Assembly: GCA_021495925.1 (NCBI GenBank)
Contig: JAKEKT010000002.1
Coordinates: 1 to 64,000, forward strand
Length of the DNA: 64,000 nt
DNA from: Diplodia intermedia
Taxonomy: Eukaryota > Ascomycota > Dothideomycetes > Botryosphaeriales > Botryosphaeriaceae
Direction: 5' to 3'
In this document: positions 21,329 to 33,272 of the stretch, one piece after another
Layout of the letters: the number at the start of each line of letters is the position of its first letter
Position numbering within the stretch: position 1 is the stretch's first letter
Notes under the pieces: model-generated
The model's input: the letters and a program-made list of their open reading frames with translations, nothing else
The model's database searches: none
What the model was told of the DNA's origin: nothing
Translations under genes and position numbers: made by a program

Positions 21329-24300
21329 ATGGTGAGCCGCCGACAACCCCACGCCCCGAGAGCTCGAGCAACTTGACTAACCAGGCGATCCGCCTCCAGG
21401 CCGTTACCAAGCGCGCAGGGCGCAAGAAGGACCAGGGCGGCTCCAAGCAGCCCGCTGCGGGCGGCGGCGCCGGCGGCAAGGGCTTCTCCAAGAAGGCCGT
21501 CTTCGAGACCACCAAGAAGAAGGAAGTCGGCGTGTCGGACCTGACGCTGATCAGCAAGATCTCCAACGAGGCCATCAACGAGAACCTGAAGAAGCGCTTC
21601 GAGAATGGCGAGATCTACACCTACATCGGCCACGTGCTGGTCTCGGTCAACCCGTTCCGGGACCTGGGGATATACACGGAACAGGTGCTGGAGAGCTACA
21701 AGGGCAAGAACAGGCTGGAGGTGAGACTACCAAGGACCGGGTCGGCGCCGGAAAGATACTGATTGCTACGCCGTACAGATGCCGCCCCACGTCTTCGCCA
21801 TCGCCGAGTCCGCATACTACAACATGAACGCGTATAAGGAGAACCAGTGTGTCATCATTTCCGGCGAATCGGGAGCCGGCAAGACCGAGGCGGCAAAGCG
21901 CCTCATGCAATACATCGCCAACGTGTCGGGTGGGAGCAACAGCTCCATCCAGGAGATCAAGGACATGGTGTTAGCAACGAACCCGTTGCTGGAGTCGTTT
22001 GGAAACGCGAAGACGCTGCGCAACAACAACTCGTCACGATTCGGAAAATACCTCGAGATTCAGTTCAACTCGCGGGGAGAGCCCGTCGGAGCAAACATCA
22101 ACAACTATCTGCTCGAGAAGTCGCGAGTTGTCGGCCAGATCAAGAACGAGAGGAACTTCCACATCTTCTACCAATTCGCCAAGGGCGCCGCACAGAACTA
22201 CAGGGAGATGTTCGGCATTCAGCAGCCGCAGTCCTACGTCTACACGAGCAAGTCACAATGTTACGATGTGGACGGCATAGACGACCTTGCCGAGTTCAAG
22301 GACACGCTCAACGCCATGAACGTCATTGGCATGTCGCAGGACGAGCAGGACAACGTTTTCCGCATGCTCTCGACCATTCTCTGGCTGGGTAACGTAACTT
22401 TCGTAGAAAACGATGAGGGAAATGCGGCCATATCAGACCAGTCCGTGGTTGATTTCGTTGGCTATCTATTGGAAGTTGACTCGGCACACGTCAACAAGGC
22501 CCTGACCCAAAGAGTCATGGAGACCAGTCGCGGTGGCCGCAGAGGCTCTGTCTACGACGTTCCGCTGAACCGCGCGCAGGCAGCATCTGTTCGGGACGCT
22601 CTCGCGAAGGCCATCTACTTCAACATGTTCGATTGGATCGTCATGAGGATCAACATGTCGTTGAAGGCTCGCGGAGAGCAAGCTCACTCGATAGGTATCC
22701 TGGATATCTATGGATTCGAGATCTTTGAGCGCAACAGCTTTGAGCAACTGTGCATTAACTATGTCAATGAGAAGCTGCAACAGATCTTCATCCAGCTGAC
22801 CTTGAAGGCTGAGCAAGAAGAGTACGACAGAGAACAGATCAAATGGACCCCCATCAAGTATTTCGATAACAAGGTCGTCTGCGAACTGATCGAAGAGAAG
22901 AGGCCCGCGGGTGTTTTTGCCACGCTTAACGACGCCTGCGCAACTGCTCACGCCGATCCCTCCGCCGCCGACAACACCTTCGTCCAGCGTCTCAACGGCC
23001 TCTCGTCACACCCCAACTTCGCGGCGCGCCAAGGAAACTTTATCATCAAGCACTATGCCGGCGATGTCGAGTATGCGGTACAGGGAATGACGGACAAGAA
23101 CAAGGACCAGCTCCTGAAGGACTTGCTTGTTTTGGTCGGCCAGAGCTCGAACCAGTTCGTCCACACGTTGTTCCCTCACCAGGTTGATACGGACAACAAG
23201 CGCCGCCCGCCAACCGCAGGTGATAAGATCAAGGTCTCCGCGAACGACCTAGTCGCGACTCTCATGAAGGCCTCGCCCTCGTATATCCGTACCATCAAAC
23301 CGAACGAGAACAAGTCGCACAGCGAGTTCAACGATGCCAACGTCCTTCATCAGATCAAGTACCTTGGTCTCCAAGAAAACGTCAGGATTCGCCGTGCTGG
23401 TTTTGCCTCTCGTCAAACATTCGAAAAATTCGTTGAGCGCTTCTTCCTTCTATCGCCCAAGACTTCGTACGCCGGAGAATACACCTGGACCGGCGATTAC
23501 AAGACTGGAGCCAAGCAGATCCTTAAGGATACCAGCATCCCCGCGGAGGAATGGCAAATGGGTGTCACCAAGGTGTTCATCAAGACTCCCGAGACGCTTT
23601 TCGCTCTGGAGACTATGAGAGACAGGTACTGGCACAACATGGCCATTAGGATCCAACGTGCTTGGCGCAACTACTTGCGGTACCGCGCCGAGTGTGCGAC
23701 CCGTATCCAGCGGTTCTGGAGGAAGCTGAACGGCGGCAAGGAGTTCATCCAATGGCGTGATCAGGGTCACCAGGTTTTGGCCAACAGGAAGGAGAGAAGA
23801 CGGTACAGCTTGACTGGATCCCGTCGCTTCATGGGAGACTACTTGGGTATTGCTAACCAGGGTGGCCCCGGTGAGGTCATGGCGGATTCCATCAGCATCA
23901 GGGGAGAACCGGTGCTCTTCTCGTGCAGGGCAGAAGTGCTCATCTCAAAGCTTGGTCGGTCGAGTAAGGCTGAGCCTCGTACGCTGATTCTGACGAAGAA
24001 GAACGTCTACATCGTCAAGCAGGCCATGGTCAACAAGCAAATCACAATTCTTGCGGAGCGGACAATCACCCTGGGAGCCATCAAGTTTATCAGCTGCTCG
24101 AATCTCAAGGACGACTGGTTCTCAATAGGCGCTGCTTCGCCTCAGGAGCCAGATCCCCTCGTCCACTGCATTTTCAAGACCGAGTTCTTCACCCACCTTA
24201 CGAATGCCAGCCGCGGCACCTTTGAGCTCAAGATTGGGCCGACCGTCGAATACAACAAGAAGCCTGGCAAGATTGCTACTGTCAAGACTGCAAAGGATCC

Positions 24301-25213
24301 TCAGGTTCCGCCGCAGCAGGACTTGTACAAGAGCTCAACGATTCACACCAGCCCAGGAGAGCCACCCAACTCGGTCTCTAAGCCGACACCAAAGGGCAAG
24401 CAGGTCGCAGCGAAGCCTATCACCAAGGGCAAGCTTCTACGACCCGGCGGCCCTGGCGGCGCTCCTTCGAAGCTGGCCAACCGGCCCAAGCCCACGCCTC
24501 CTCCTGCCCCTGCCGCGGCAGAGCAGCCCAGAGCCATGCCGCAACCGGTTGCCGCATTGTCGAATGGCCATTCACGCACTGCATCATCATCGTCTGGACG
24601 GGCGCCCCCACCCCCACCTCCGCCGCCTGGCCCACCCGCAGCGCCGAAGGAGCCTACTTTCAAGGCCCTCTACGAGTTCAATGGCCAGACAAGTGGCGAG
24701 CTCAGCGTCGCGAAGGACGAGGTCATCCTCATCCTCCAGAAGGAGAACAACGGTATGCTCTTCCAACTCATCCCAAACCTGCGACGCAAAAAAAAGTATA
24801 CAGCCAACTAACATATTTTATCAATAGGCTGGTGGCTTGCCAAGCGCATGGACGGTTCGGCACAGGGCTGGGCTCCCTCGGCCTATCTCGAAGAGGTCGT
24901 CCAACCCGCGGCCAAACCCACCCCTCCCCCTCCTCCGCCACCGCCGGCCTCCCGCCCCGTCCCCACGCCTCCCAACGGCGTCGCCGCGGCGGCCGCCGCC
25001 AAGAAGCCAGCTCCTCCCGCTCCCCCGGCCAAGCGCCCGGCCGGCCGGAAACCCGCGCCCCCGCCCGCGCCGAGGGACAGCGGTTACTCGACGGCCGAGA
25101 GCGGTGCGAACAACGGTGGCGGCGCGCCCAGCATGGCGGGCGGGTTGGCGGAGGCGTTGAGGGCGAGACAGGCGGCGATGAACAAGAAGGACGATGACGA
25201 GGATGATTGGTAG
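21329..25213 (+). CDS. MYO1: Class I myosin, fungal myoA/MYO1 type
   Basis: Four exons: 21329-21331, 21400-21720, 21779-24752 and 24828-25213 (1227 aa). The first coding exon is only the ATG. Joining it to 21400 gives MAVTKRAGRKKDQGG, the usual Dothideomycete start. The motor has the P-loop GESGAGKTEAAK, switch I NNNSSRFGKY and switch II DIYGFEIF. The TEDS site is a Ser in RRGSVYDVP, as expected for regulation by PAK/STE20-type kinases. Two IQ motifs follow (IRIQRAWRNYLRY and ATRIQRFWRK), then a TH1 membrane-binding domain, a Pro-rich tail and an SH3 domain (FKALYEFNGQTSGELSV...WWLAKRMDGSAQGWAPS) completed across the last intron. The C-terminus ends in DDDEDDW, an Arp2/3-activating acidic motif. 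The protein drives actin patches, endocytosis and polarised growth. Confidence 0.96.
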
Positions 25214-26007
25214 AGGTGTGCGGTGTGAAAGGAGACGGGGTGGAAGGGCGGTATTTGGCGGAATTGGAATTGATGGATGTTATGCGGGGGGGAAATGCAT
25301 GAATGGGTCATGGTCAGGGCTAGGATGATATTTTGGCCGTGGTCTGCTTTTGGACTCCCTTTTCTTCTTCCCAGGGAAGGGCTCTTTTTGATGTTGCTTT
25401 TTTTGCGGCTAGTTGTTTACTTTTTTGCTTCTCTCTTGCCTTTTATACCTCGGTAAATACTTCGCTGGGGCGTTGATGAGGCGAGAGGATGGAAAAGAAC
25501 ATGAAGCCGAGACACATCTCTCTCTCTCTGACAGACAAAGGCGGGAAGAACATGAGGTGGTGTAGGGAGAGCGGGGATAGATTCGGACGGACTTTTATTC
25601 AGGGTTGAGACGTGGGTTTAGTATAGAATCTATTATTTATTTTTTTCTTGTTTAGCACGGCCTCTTGCTACCAGGTCGTTGTTCCATCTCACGGTCTTGA
25701 TGCTCATCCCTCGAAGGTTCACTTGCGAGCACGTGGAATACCCAGATGGGAAGAGCGTTCTGGACGCGGCACACGATGAGTGGTCATTTACGATGCATTT
25801 GAGCATTTGATCTCGATTACCGGAGTTGGAGGACTTGATAACAGTCCCAAAAGCTACAGGATCAAACCTGAATATTATCAAATGGTCAGAGGCGTGGGTT
25901 GAGTGATGCCGTTTGGAATTGATCTACGGAATCGGGCGGCTCTGCCTTTGCACGACCACCCATCAGCCGTGACCTTTTGAGTGAAAAAACCAGAGCAGAG
26001 AGCCGGA
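25214..26007. other. 3' flank and short gene-free region
   Basis: It is the myosin I 3' region and the 3' flank of the DsbA-like gene on the other strand. A TC repeat lies at about 25519-25533. A minus-strand frame at 25633-25881 preceded by a plausible splice acceptor was noted but not called. Confidence 0.4.
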
Positions 26008-26818
26008 TCACACCACGTTCTTCTCGAGCCACTCCTCCCACTGCTCCTTTGTGAAGCTGCTGGAAATGCTGTTTTCCACAACGCCCTGCCACGTCACCCT
26101 CGTCAGCCAAAAATGCGAGAGAAAAGTTCGGGATCACATTCGACAGGACCTACGTTGAACACCACGGTGGGCGTGACGTGGATGCCCACGAGCCGGTTCG
26201 TCTTGACCATGACCTTGACGTCGTCCGTCACCTTGTTGCCGGAGTTCAGCGCGCCGTCGGGGCCGGGCCGGTCCGGGATCTCGAGCAGGCCGTAGACGTC
26301 CGCCTCGTCGATGCCGACGCCGGCGGCGATCGTGGCCAGGCGCCTGTACGTGGCGTTGCGCGTCTCGTTGACGACGCTGACGTCGAAGAAGTCGGTCTGG
26401 GCGTCGAACAGCGCGCGGCTGAAGTCGGCGAACTTGGCGGGCGCGAGCCGCAGCACGGCGGCGCCGGCTTCGTGCACCAGCGTCGACGAGGGGTGCCACG
26501 GCTGGATCTGCTGCCGGAAGATGATCTGGAGCTTGGCGTCGTATTTGGATTTGATCGTGGGCAGGACGTGGTCGTAGACGGTGGTGAACATCTTCTTCGA
26601 GAACTTTGCCGGATGTCAGCGGGATGGCTTTTTTGGGGATGGATGCTGGGGTCTGCTTACCGGGCAGACGTAGTCGAGGTCTGTGAAGAGAGATAATTGC
26701 CTGTTAATCATGGCCCTTGCATAAAGGTGTGGGGGATGTACATACAGAGCTCGAGGGTGTGTACCGTCTTCACGCCAGAAACGAGCTTCTGGCCAGCGAA
26801 TTTGGGTGCCAATGCCAT
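26008..26818 (-). CDS. DsbA-like thioredoxin-fold protein with a single active-site Cys
   Basis: Four exons: 26818-26746, 26680-26661, 26603-26154 and 26085-26008 (206 aa). The second exon is only 20 bp and supplies most of the LYLDYVCPFSKKMF active-site strand and helix. The motif C-P-F-S replaces the redox C-x-x-C, so a dithiol oxidase role is unlikely. The cis-proline loop is IHVTPTVVFNG. A helical insert (residues ~60-150) follows the DsbA/FrnE/GST-kappa plan. The C-terminus ends FTKEQWEEWLEKNVV. No signal peptide is visible. Members of this group in fungi are uncharacterised; a glutathione- or isomerase-linked function is possible. The last intron has the donor GTAGGT and must be removed to give the family-typical C-terminus. 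Confidence 0.82.
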
Positions 26819-27190
26819 TTTCTTTGTTCAGTCTGGTTTGTGTGTAATGTTCTGTATACAGGACACCAGGCGTGAAGGGAGAAGTGATCGAGGTTGCAGA
26901 ATTTGGGGTGAATGAGAGGGGAGCTATGGCACAAGCGAAACCCCGCGATGACGACAGTGGGGCCGATAAGTAGGTACCCCGGAAGCTTCGGACGTGCACC
27001 TTCCTCAACTTGCAAGCAACCACGATAACTCATGTATCCTAGCAATCGATTCAACCAAAGCAGATTTATGTATGTCCCCAGGCCATAGTGTACGAATAAG
27101 AAAAGCTGCTTGCCTGGTAGGAGCAGCGCTGAAGGTATCATATCATCAATCCAACGTCGCGAATAAAGCACCATGCTCGCTAAGGACATC
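26819..27190. other. Promoter region of the DsbA-like gene
   Basis: 372 bp that also hold the 3' flank of the FAS1 gene. No clear TATA box or repeat was seen. Confidence 0.35.
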
Positions 27191-27866
27191 TCACGCCGGG
27201 TTCAAAACGCCCTTGATAATCCATATCTCGCCGTTAGCAACCTTGTCGGCGATGCCGGAAACCTCGATGTTGCCGGGCTGGAGCTGCATCGCTATCAGTA
27301 CTCTTGCGAGCATATGTAGGCCGCCGTAGCCTTACCATCTTCTTGCCATCCTTGATTTCGTACCACACCGTGTTGCCCGCAAGCGACTGCATCTTGTGGT
27401 TCTCCTTCCACGGACTTTCAGGTACGATGTGCGCGTTGACGAAGCGCTCCAAGTTCTTCTGCGCGCGGCTTGGGCCATCGGCTCCTTCGTATGCATTCGC
27501 ACCCAGAGACTCGTACTCCCGGGAATCCTCCCAGGGCTTGCGCGGCAGGCCGTGCATGGCGCTGTTATCAGGCGCCAGGATGGTGGCGTTCTGGGAGCCG
27601 TCGTTCAGACGGGCAGCAACCGAGTCGACATCCCGCGTGAACCCGCTGAAGATGTTGATGCTCCGATCCTTGCCCATCACGTCGGACAGGATCGGGGCGT
27701 CGTCGGACGAGGCGGCGGGCGGCATGACGATGCTGGGGATGTTGAAGGATGGCACTTGGTCGAGCACGTCGGCGAGTCTCTCGCGCATAAAAGGTCCAGC
27801 TCGGGCGGAGGTCACAGGGAAGAAAGTGGAGGCGAGCAGTGATCCTAGAAGCAGAGGGTGCCACAT
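27191..27866 (-). CDS. Secreted fasciclin (FAS1) domain protein
   Basis: Two exons, 27866-27336 and 27283-27191 (207 aa), with a 52-bp intron in phase 0. The ATG at 27866 gives a clean signal peptide (MWHPLLLGSLLASTFFPVTS). An in-frame ATG at 27923 would add 19 residues in front and is less likely. A single FAS1 domain follows: TILAPDNSAMHGLP (H1-type motif), the LERFVNAHIVPES strand with the conserved His, and an H2-like end (IEVSGIADKVANGEIWIIKG). The domain is only complete once the intron is removed. FAS1 proteins act in adhesion and cell-wall or matrix contact. No GPI signal is seen, so it is predicted to be soluble or wall-trapped. Confidence 0.88.
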
Positions 27867-28176
27867 CTTCGAAGGTTGAGTTGTCAGGTCCTGGAGCAGG
27901 GCAAGCGGCGACTGGCCGGGCATGGGAGACCGCCTTGCCCCGGCCGTGCGTCATCGGCGGCCACCCGTCACACCGTCGCGCTATCTTATCGGCACGTGCC
28001 AGCTCCGTTAGCGCGCCTTCCTTGCTCGCTTCGGCGCGCGCCCGAGCTTCCATCATCTCTTCCGCCGCTGCTGCCTCTCCTCCGCGCCGACCTGGACAAC
28101 ACCGACCCGACATTCAGCTTCGCGTCTTCAACCGCACCGCAATCTTGGGTTGCTGTGCCCCAGTAGCTGCTACAAC
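27867..28176. promoter_or_regulatory. Divergent promoter, FAS1 gene / 28177 gene
   Basis: 310 bp separate the two start codons on opposite strands. No TATA box is evident. A CT-rich stretch (about 28048-28095) precedes the plus-strand start. Confidence 0.4.
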
Positions 28177-29240
28177 ATGGCCTTTCCGTGCGTCCAAGTC
28201 TCCGAGGTAAGTTATAGAAGATCCGCGCGTGTCCTGCCTCAAGCTCACATTCTTTGCAGGAGGAGTTTCGCGAGTTCGGTCGCAAGCACTTTCCTGGCGC
28301 GCCGCAGCCGGCAATCCTTCCGCCGTTTGTGACGTCGTCGACCAATGCGCCGCCTCCGAGCAACACGTCTCCGTCCTCCGCCATGGCCGACATTGCCTAC
28401 AATGCCGGCTTCACTGCAGGTGCCAGCTTCGGACACGCCAGTGGACGTGTTTCTGGCTATACTGAAGGCTACAATGCGGCACTCGCCCAGTTCGGCCGCC
28501 AGACTGCCAACGTCACCGTCCCTGCTGAGCAGAGCCGCAATCACGCTGAAGGTGAAGCTGAAGACCAGGTCTACGAGGCACACGGTTACGAGGACGACAA
28601 CGACTGGGGCTTCTATTCTGATGGAGCCAAGCGCACCATTGATGATGAGGCTGTCCAGTTCTACCGTCGCTCTGAGCTCATGCAAATGCTCAAGGACGCC
28701 AAGAACCGTGTTGCTGAGCGCAAGGACCGCGAGAGGGAGGAGCAGTTTGAGAACGAGGACGAGTTCGAGGCTCAGATGGAGGTCGACGCACAGGAGAAGA
28801 TCGACACCCATGACCACGGTGACGCTGAGTGCAATGCTTCCGAGCAGATCGAACTGGACAAGGCTGAGCCTCAGGTTGGATATGATGTCGAGGAAGTCGC
28901 CCAGCCTATCGGCCCCCTCGTGTCGTCCACCGGCAGCCCGCTGACCAATGAGTCGAACTCCATCAAGCCCGATGTGGTCAGCTCCTTCGTCGAAGAGGAC
29001 CAGGCTGATTCGGGTGCCAACACCCCCTCGTCTACAACATTGGTCGGTAGCGAGTCTTGTAAGCGCCCAACTCCTCTCAATTCAAAGAAGAAGATGACTG
29101 CGATTCCAGAAGCAAACAGGGGCAAGAAACGCAAGCGCTCTGCACGAAATCCTCCTCCGGACATTGAAGGCATCACCTACCGCAGGATTGCTCGTGAATT
29201 GGATGAGATGCCGAGCGAGTCGGTAGAGCTCGACTACTGA
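28177..29240 (+). CDS. Conserved fungal hypothetical with a Gly-periodic motif
   Basis: Two exons, 28177-28206 and 28260-29240 (336 aa), with a 53-bp intron (GTAAGT...GCAG) in phase 0. After a short EEEFREFGRKHFPG segment comes a regular Gly/aromatic stretch (AYNAGFTAGASFGHASGR, then VSGYTEGYNAAL) with Gly about every fourth residue. An acidic and charged middle (residues ~90-260) has a probable helix AVQFYRRSELMQMLKDAKNR. A basic patch (NRGKKRKRSARN) near the C-terminus looks like a nuclear localisation signal. No enzyme motif is present. A nuclear role is inferred from the basic patch only. Confidence 0.72.
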
Positions 29241-30217
29241 CCGCCTTTTCTTGCTCTTCTAAGCTGTTACTGTCAAGCCATCGATACCCATATTCGTCTT
29301 TAGCAGCCGGGGGCTGGCATTCTTGTATAGAACCAAGGTACAAGGTATGTACACTGCTTCCGCCCCACATCAGCATGTTATGATGAAACCTTCGTATCGT
29401 CATCCTTAGGCGTAGATCGAGGCGCATGATGAGCGCTCAAGGAAGGAACGTCTTGCTGTGCACTTGGTGTACACATGTACGGGACCTTGAGTGCCACATG
29501 GGCAGTCTTGATACTGCCGAGTAAAAATCTTCTCTCTGACTACATGCACACAATACGTTTTTATCCAAAACATCATCCAAAGCACCTTGCTGACTAGTGC
29601 CCTGTAGATCTGACGACCCGAGGCTCTACTAGAACGATTTTGCATTGGTAAAAAAAAATTGCGAGGGTTGGGAATACATCTGGACGGAATGCAGTTATGG
29701 ATCATTACGTAGTCGCGTCCAAGCAATCGAACCAGCCACTCACTAAGTCCCAGAGTAACTGTGCCCCACCTAAAAGCATTGTCACTACTTAGAATATTTC
29801 ATCGGCAAAGACGGATACTGAAGGTATGCTGTTCATTTTCTTGAGAATTAAGATCGACGGTTAGGAACGCGTGGTAGAAGCGGAAAATGGAGGTGGGAAT
29901 AGGGTGGATGGACGCAGACGGCGCGATAAGAATTGAGCGGTCTCCACTGTGGGCGGGCAAGAACAGAGCAAGAATGCTTTTGTGTTGGGTTGATAGGACT
30001 TGACGCAGGCGGTTGCGCGGCCTGCGGTCGCGACACGCGTTGAACCCTGGTTGCAGCCGCGGACAAGGGGCCCACCTGCGCGTCTAAGCTCCCGCCCCAA
30101 ATCCCGCCGCTGCAGCCGCATAGGAGACCCAGACACCAAAGGCTGCTCTCCCCTCGCCCTCTTGCCGCCTTCCAGCTGGAAGATGCGCACCGCTTCTGTG
30201 CCCTCGTCAAGTCCAAC
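29241..30217. other. 977-bp gene-free stretch
   Basis: It is the 3' flank of the 28177 gene, an AT-richer middle (29480-29840) and the promoter of the phosphoesterase gene. No gene or RNA was recognised. Confidence 0.4.
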
Positions 30218-32502
30218 ATGACCGCCTACGATGACTGGGGCTATCCGGTCTCTTCGTCGCGCAACCGCTTCCGCGAACCACCCACCCTGATGCAGCACGT
30301 CCAGCTGTACGCCAGGTCGCTCCTCATCCGCGCCCAAATCTACAACCCCAATGCCCCCGCCGGCAAGACCTGGAACCTCCGGCCAATCTTCTCCGTGCCA
30401 AACATCCTGACCCTCGTCTGGCTGTTCTTCGTGTACTCGAACGAGCGCTCCGCGTTCCGGCACGGCGTCGACGCCTGCGACTGGGGCAACTGGGAGAGCT
30501 GGGTGCGGCCGCCCCGCGCGTGTATTCGATTGCTGCATCTTGAGCGCTGACGCCACGGAACACAAATTAGCCCCACGATGCCGTTCCGCACCGCCTCGTC
30601 TTCGTCGCGGACCCACAGCTCGTCGACCCGCACACCTACCCCGGCCGCCCGTGGCCTCTGTCCACCCTGACCGTCGCCTATACCGACCAGTACCTCCGCC
30701 GCTCGTGGTCGCTGATCCAGGAGGATCTCTACCCGGACACCGTTTTCTTCTTGGGGGACCTCTTCGACGGCGGCCGAGAATGGACGGCGGACGGGAGCGT
30801 GAGCGAGGACAAGACGTGGAAAAACTACGGAGACAGCTTCTGGCTGCGGGAATATGATCGTTTTGGCAGGATCTTTTTCAACCACTGGGGTGATGCTGGA
30901 ATGGCGCCAAGGCTAGGCCAACCGGGACGTAAGCTTATTGCTGGATTGCCTGGAAACCATGACCTGGGATTCGCTGCGGGCATTCGGACGAATGTGCGGA
31001 AGAGGTTCAATGCCTACTTTGGCGACGGTAACCGGATCGACGTCGTCGCGAACCATACCTTTGTCTCGATAGATTCTGTTTCGCTGAGCGCGCTGGGACA
31101 TGCCGCCGGCTCCGAGGACATCTGGAAGCCGACCCAGGATTTCCTCGACCAGGCGCAGGCGGAGAAGAGGCGGGCTGTTGCGAGAGATCTGAGGGCGAGG
31201 AAAGGCTTGAATCCCAACCCGCTCTACAAGCACAAGGTTGTTGGTGGCGCAGACATGGCGACCGCCAAACTGCCAGTTGCAGATGCCGGCGATGCCGAGT
31301 TCCCTACTATCCTACTCACCCACGTCCCTCTGTACCGAGCCGAAGGAACTCCCTGCGGTCCGATGAGAGAACACTGGCCGCCCACGGAGCCACCAAAGGG
31401 CCAGAAGGAACCCGTCTTCCCCGATGACCGTAACGCCATCGCCGTGCGGGGCGGTTACCAATACCAAAACGTCCTGACCAAGGACGTTTCCAAAGACGTC
31501 ACCGAGAAGATCGGCAACATCGAGTACGCCTTCTCGGGCGACGACCACGACTACTGCGAAGTGGTGCACAAGGGCTACCACTCTGGCGGTCACAGCGGCA
31601 TCCGCGAAATCACCGTCAAATCTCTGTCATGGGCCATGGGCGTCCGCCGCCCCGGCTTCGTCATGCTCAGCCTCTGGAACCCGGTCGACGACGCGGGGCA
31701 GCCCCTCAGCGCGACGCCGGAGCCCACGGTGCAGAGCCACCTCTGCCTCATGCCCGACCAGCTCGGCGCCTTCATCCGCTACGCCCTCCTCTTCGCCGTC
31801 ACCCTCTTCATCCTCATGGTCCGCGCCCTCGTCTTCAAGATCAAAGCATCTTCTTCCCCGTCGTCTCCGAACTCCAACAACCCCGACGACGCACCCATCC
31901 TCCCCCTCTCCGAGGACCACCACCACTACTACAACAACGACGACAACACATCCTCGGCAGAGCAGGAGAAACGAAAGCTCCACCACCTGGGCGCCGCGGC
32001 CGGCGAAGCCGCCCACAACAACCACGGCGGCCGCAACCGCACCGACTCGACGGGCAAGGGCGCCTCGTCCAACTCGTCGACGACGTCGCCCGACAGCAAG
32101 ACGGGCCTGTCCGCCCGCTCGGCGGCCACGCAGCAGCAGCAGCAGCCGCGGAGCAGCGCCACCACCGCCGGAGCAGCAGCAGCCCGCAACCCCAGCCCCG
32201 TCCCCTCCGGCGGTTATGGCTTGCCTCCTTCGTCCTCGTCGTCGCCGGTGAACGGCTACGGTGGGCCCAGCAGTAACAATAACGGCGGTGCTGCGAAGTT
32301 ACCGCTCGTCGCGTACGCGGGCTTCTTCCCCGACCGCGCCGAGGAGAAGAGGAGGAGGGAGCGGGAGGTCGTCAGCACGAAGCCGATGAAGAAGAGGAAG
32401 AAGAAGGGCGAGGGCGTGTTCAGGGCCGAGTTGGGCAGGGGTGTGGCGAGGGTCGCGGCCGTCGTGCTGGGGTGGTACTTTTGGTTGATATGGAGGTGGT
32501 GA
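30218..32502 (+). CDS. Cdc1/Ted1-type metallophosphoesterase (GPI-anchor remodelling)
   Basis: Two exons, 30218-30502 and 30571-32502 (738 aa), with a 68-bp intron in phase 0. A TM helix near residue 65 (NILTLVWLFFVYSN) is followed by a metallophosphoesterase domain: VFVADPQLVD (the D-P-Q form typical of Cdc1/Ted1/PGAP5), FFLGDLFDGGREW, LPGNHD, LLTHVPLYR and SGDDHDYC. A second TM (FIRYALLFAVTLFILMV) and a C-terminal hydrophobic end bracket a ~170-residue low-complexity His/Asn/Ser/Gly-rich loop. Yeast Ted1 and Cdc1 and mammalian PGAP5 remove ethanolamine phosphate from GPI anchors in the ER to allow export; the same role is expected here. Which of the two yeast proteins is closer cannot be settled by eye. 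ATG 30218 is the first in-frame start. Confidence 0.88.
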
Positions 32503-33272
32503 TAAGGTGTCGGATGGATGGATAGATGGGATGGGATGGGATGGGATGGGATGCATCTCGGCCCTCTGTCTTGTCTCTCCCGTCTTCCTTTCCTTTCACC
32601 CCTCACCCTCACCCTCCCCTCCTCTACTTTTTCCCTCGCCTCTTCGTTGTCTGTGCGGGGAAGGAAAATAGGAGTTTTTGCTCTTGCACGCGGTTTGCCG
32701 ATGACGTACTACCACTACCACTACTATTACTTACTGCTACTCTGTAACGATGTTGGAAAACTGTACACGGGTTCCTGTTTTTTTTTCTTTCCTCACTCTC
32801 CTTTGGTGCATGGATTCCGAGCATTTTGTTTCGCTCTTTGGCTGAATTGCATCCATCGGTTGCTGCATGTTACACTACATCACATCACTTTTGGCCTGTT
32901 ATCATTCTGGTCATGCTCAACCTTAACCCTTGCATGGTTGTTGGTATCTGGCGTCCGGGCGTTTTTTTTTTTTTTTTTTGGGCCCCAATCTTGAGAAGAG
33001 TACGCATAAGAGACATATACATAAAATTTTTAACCATTTCACCTTTTCGTCGTTCGTTCGTCGAGGGGGGGAAAATACAGGAACAAACATCTTATACCAA
33101 CGTGTCGTAAAGTTCTTACATTATCTAGTATACTAGCGTCGTCATGGTCGCTTTTTCTCTTTTCGTCGTCGTGGTCTCAGTCATCAAAAACATATGTGTA
33201 CCCCCCTCTCGTCGAAGCCTGTCGTCTCGCCCTTAGAAGGGAGGAGCGAGAGAGAGGGGGAAAAGAGAGAAA
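32503..33272. other. Convergent 3' intergenic region
   Basis: It holds the phosphoesterase 3' flank, an ATGGG repeat, a run of 18 T (32962-32979) and the 3' flank of the amino-acid oxidase. No gene was recognised. Confidence 0.45.
32526..32553. repeat. ATGGG pentanucleotide repeat
   Basis: Five perfect ATGGG units plus a partial sixth, about 25 bp after the phosphoesterase stop codon, so it is likely in its 3' UTR. Confidence 0.9.

Noticed and set aside
25633..25881. 82-aa minus-strand frame preceded by a plausible acceptor (TATTCAG)
   Set aside because: It has three Cys and could be a terminal exon, but no upstream exon with a signal peptide or matching phase was found; it may be 3' UTR sequence.
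29861..30616. 251-aa minus-strand frame opposite the phosphoesterase 5' exon
   Set aside because: It is a shadow of the GC-rich coding strand; the plus-strand model has the TM helix, a valid intron and the catalytic domain.
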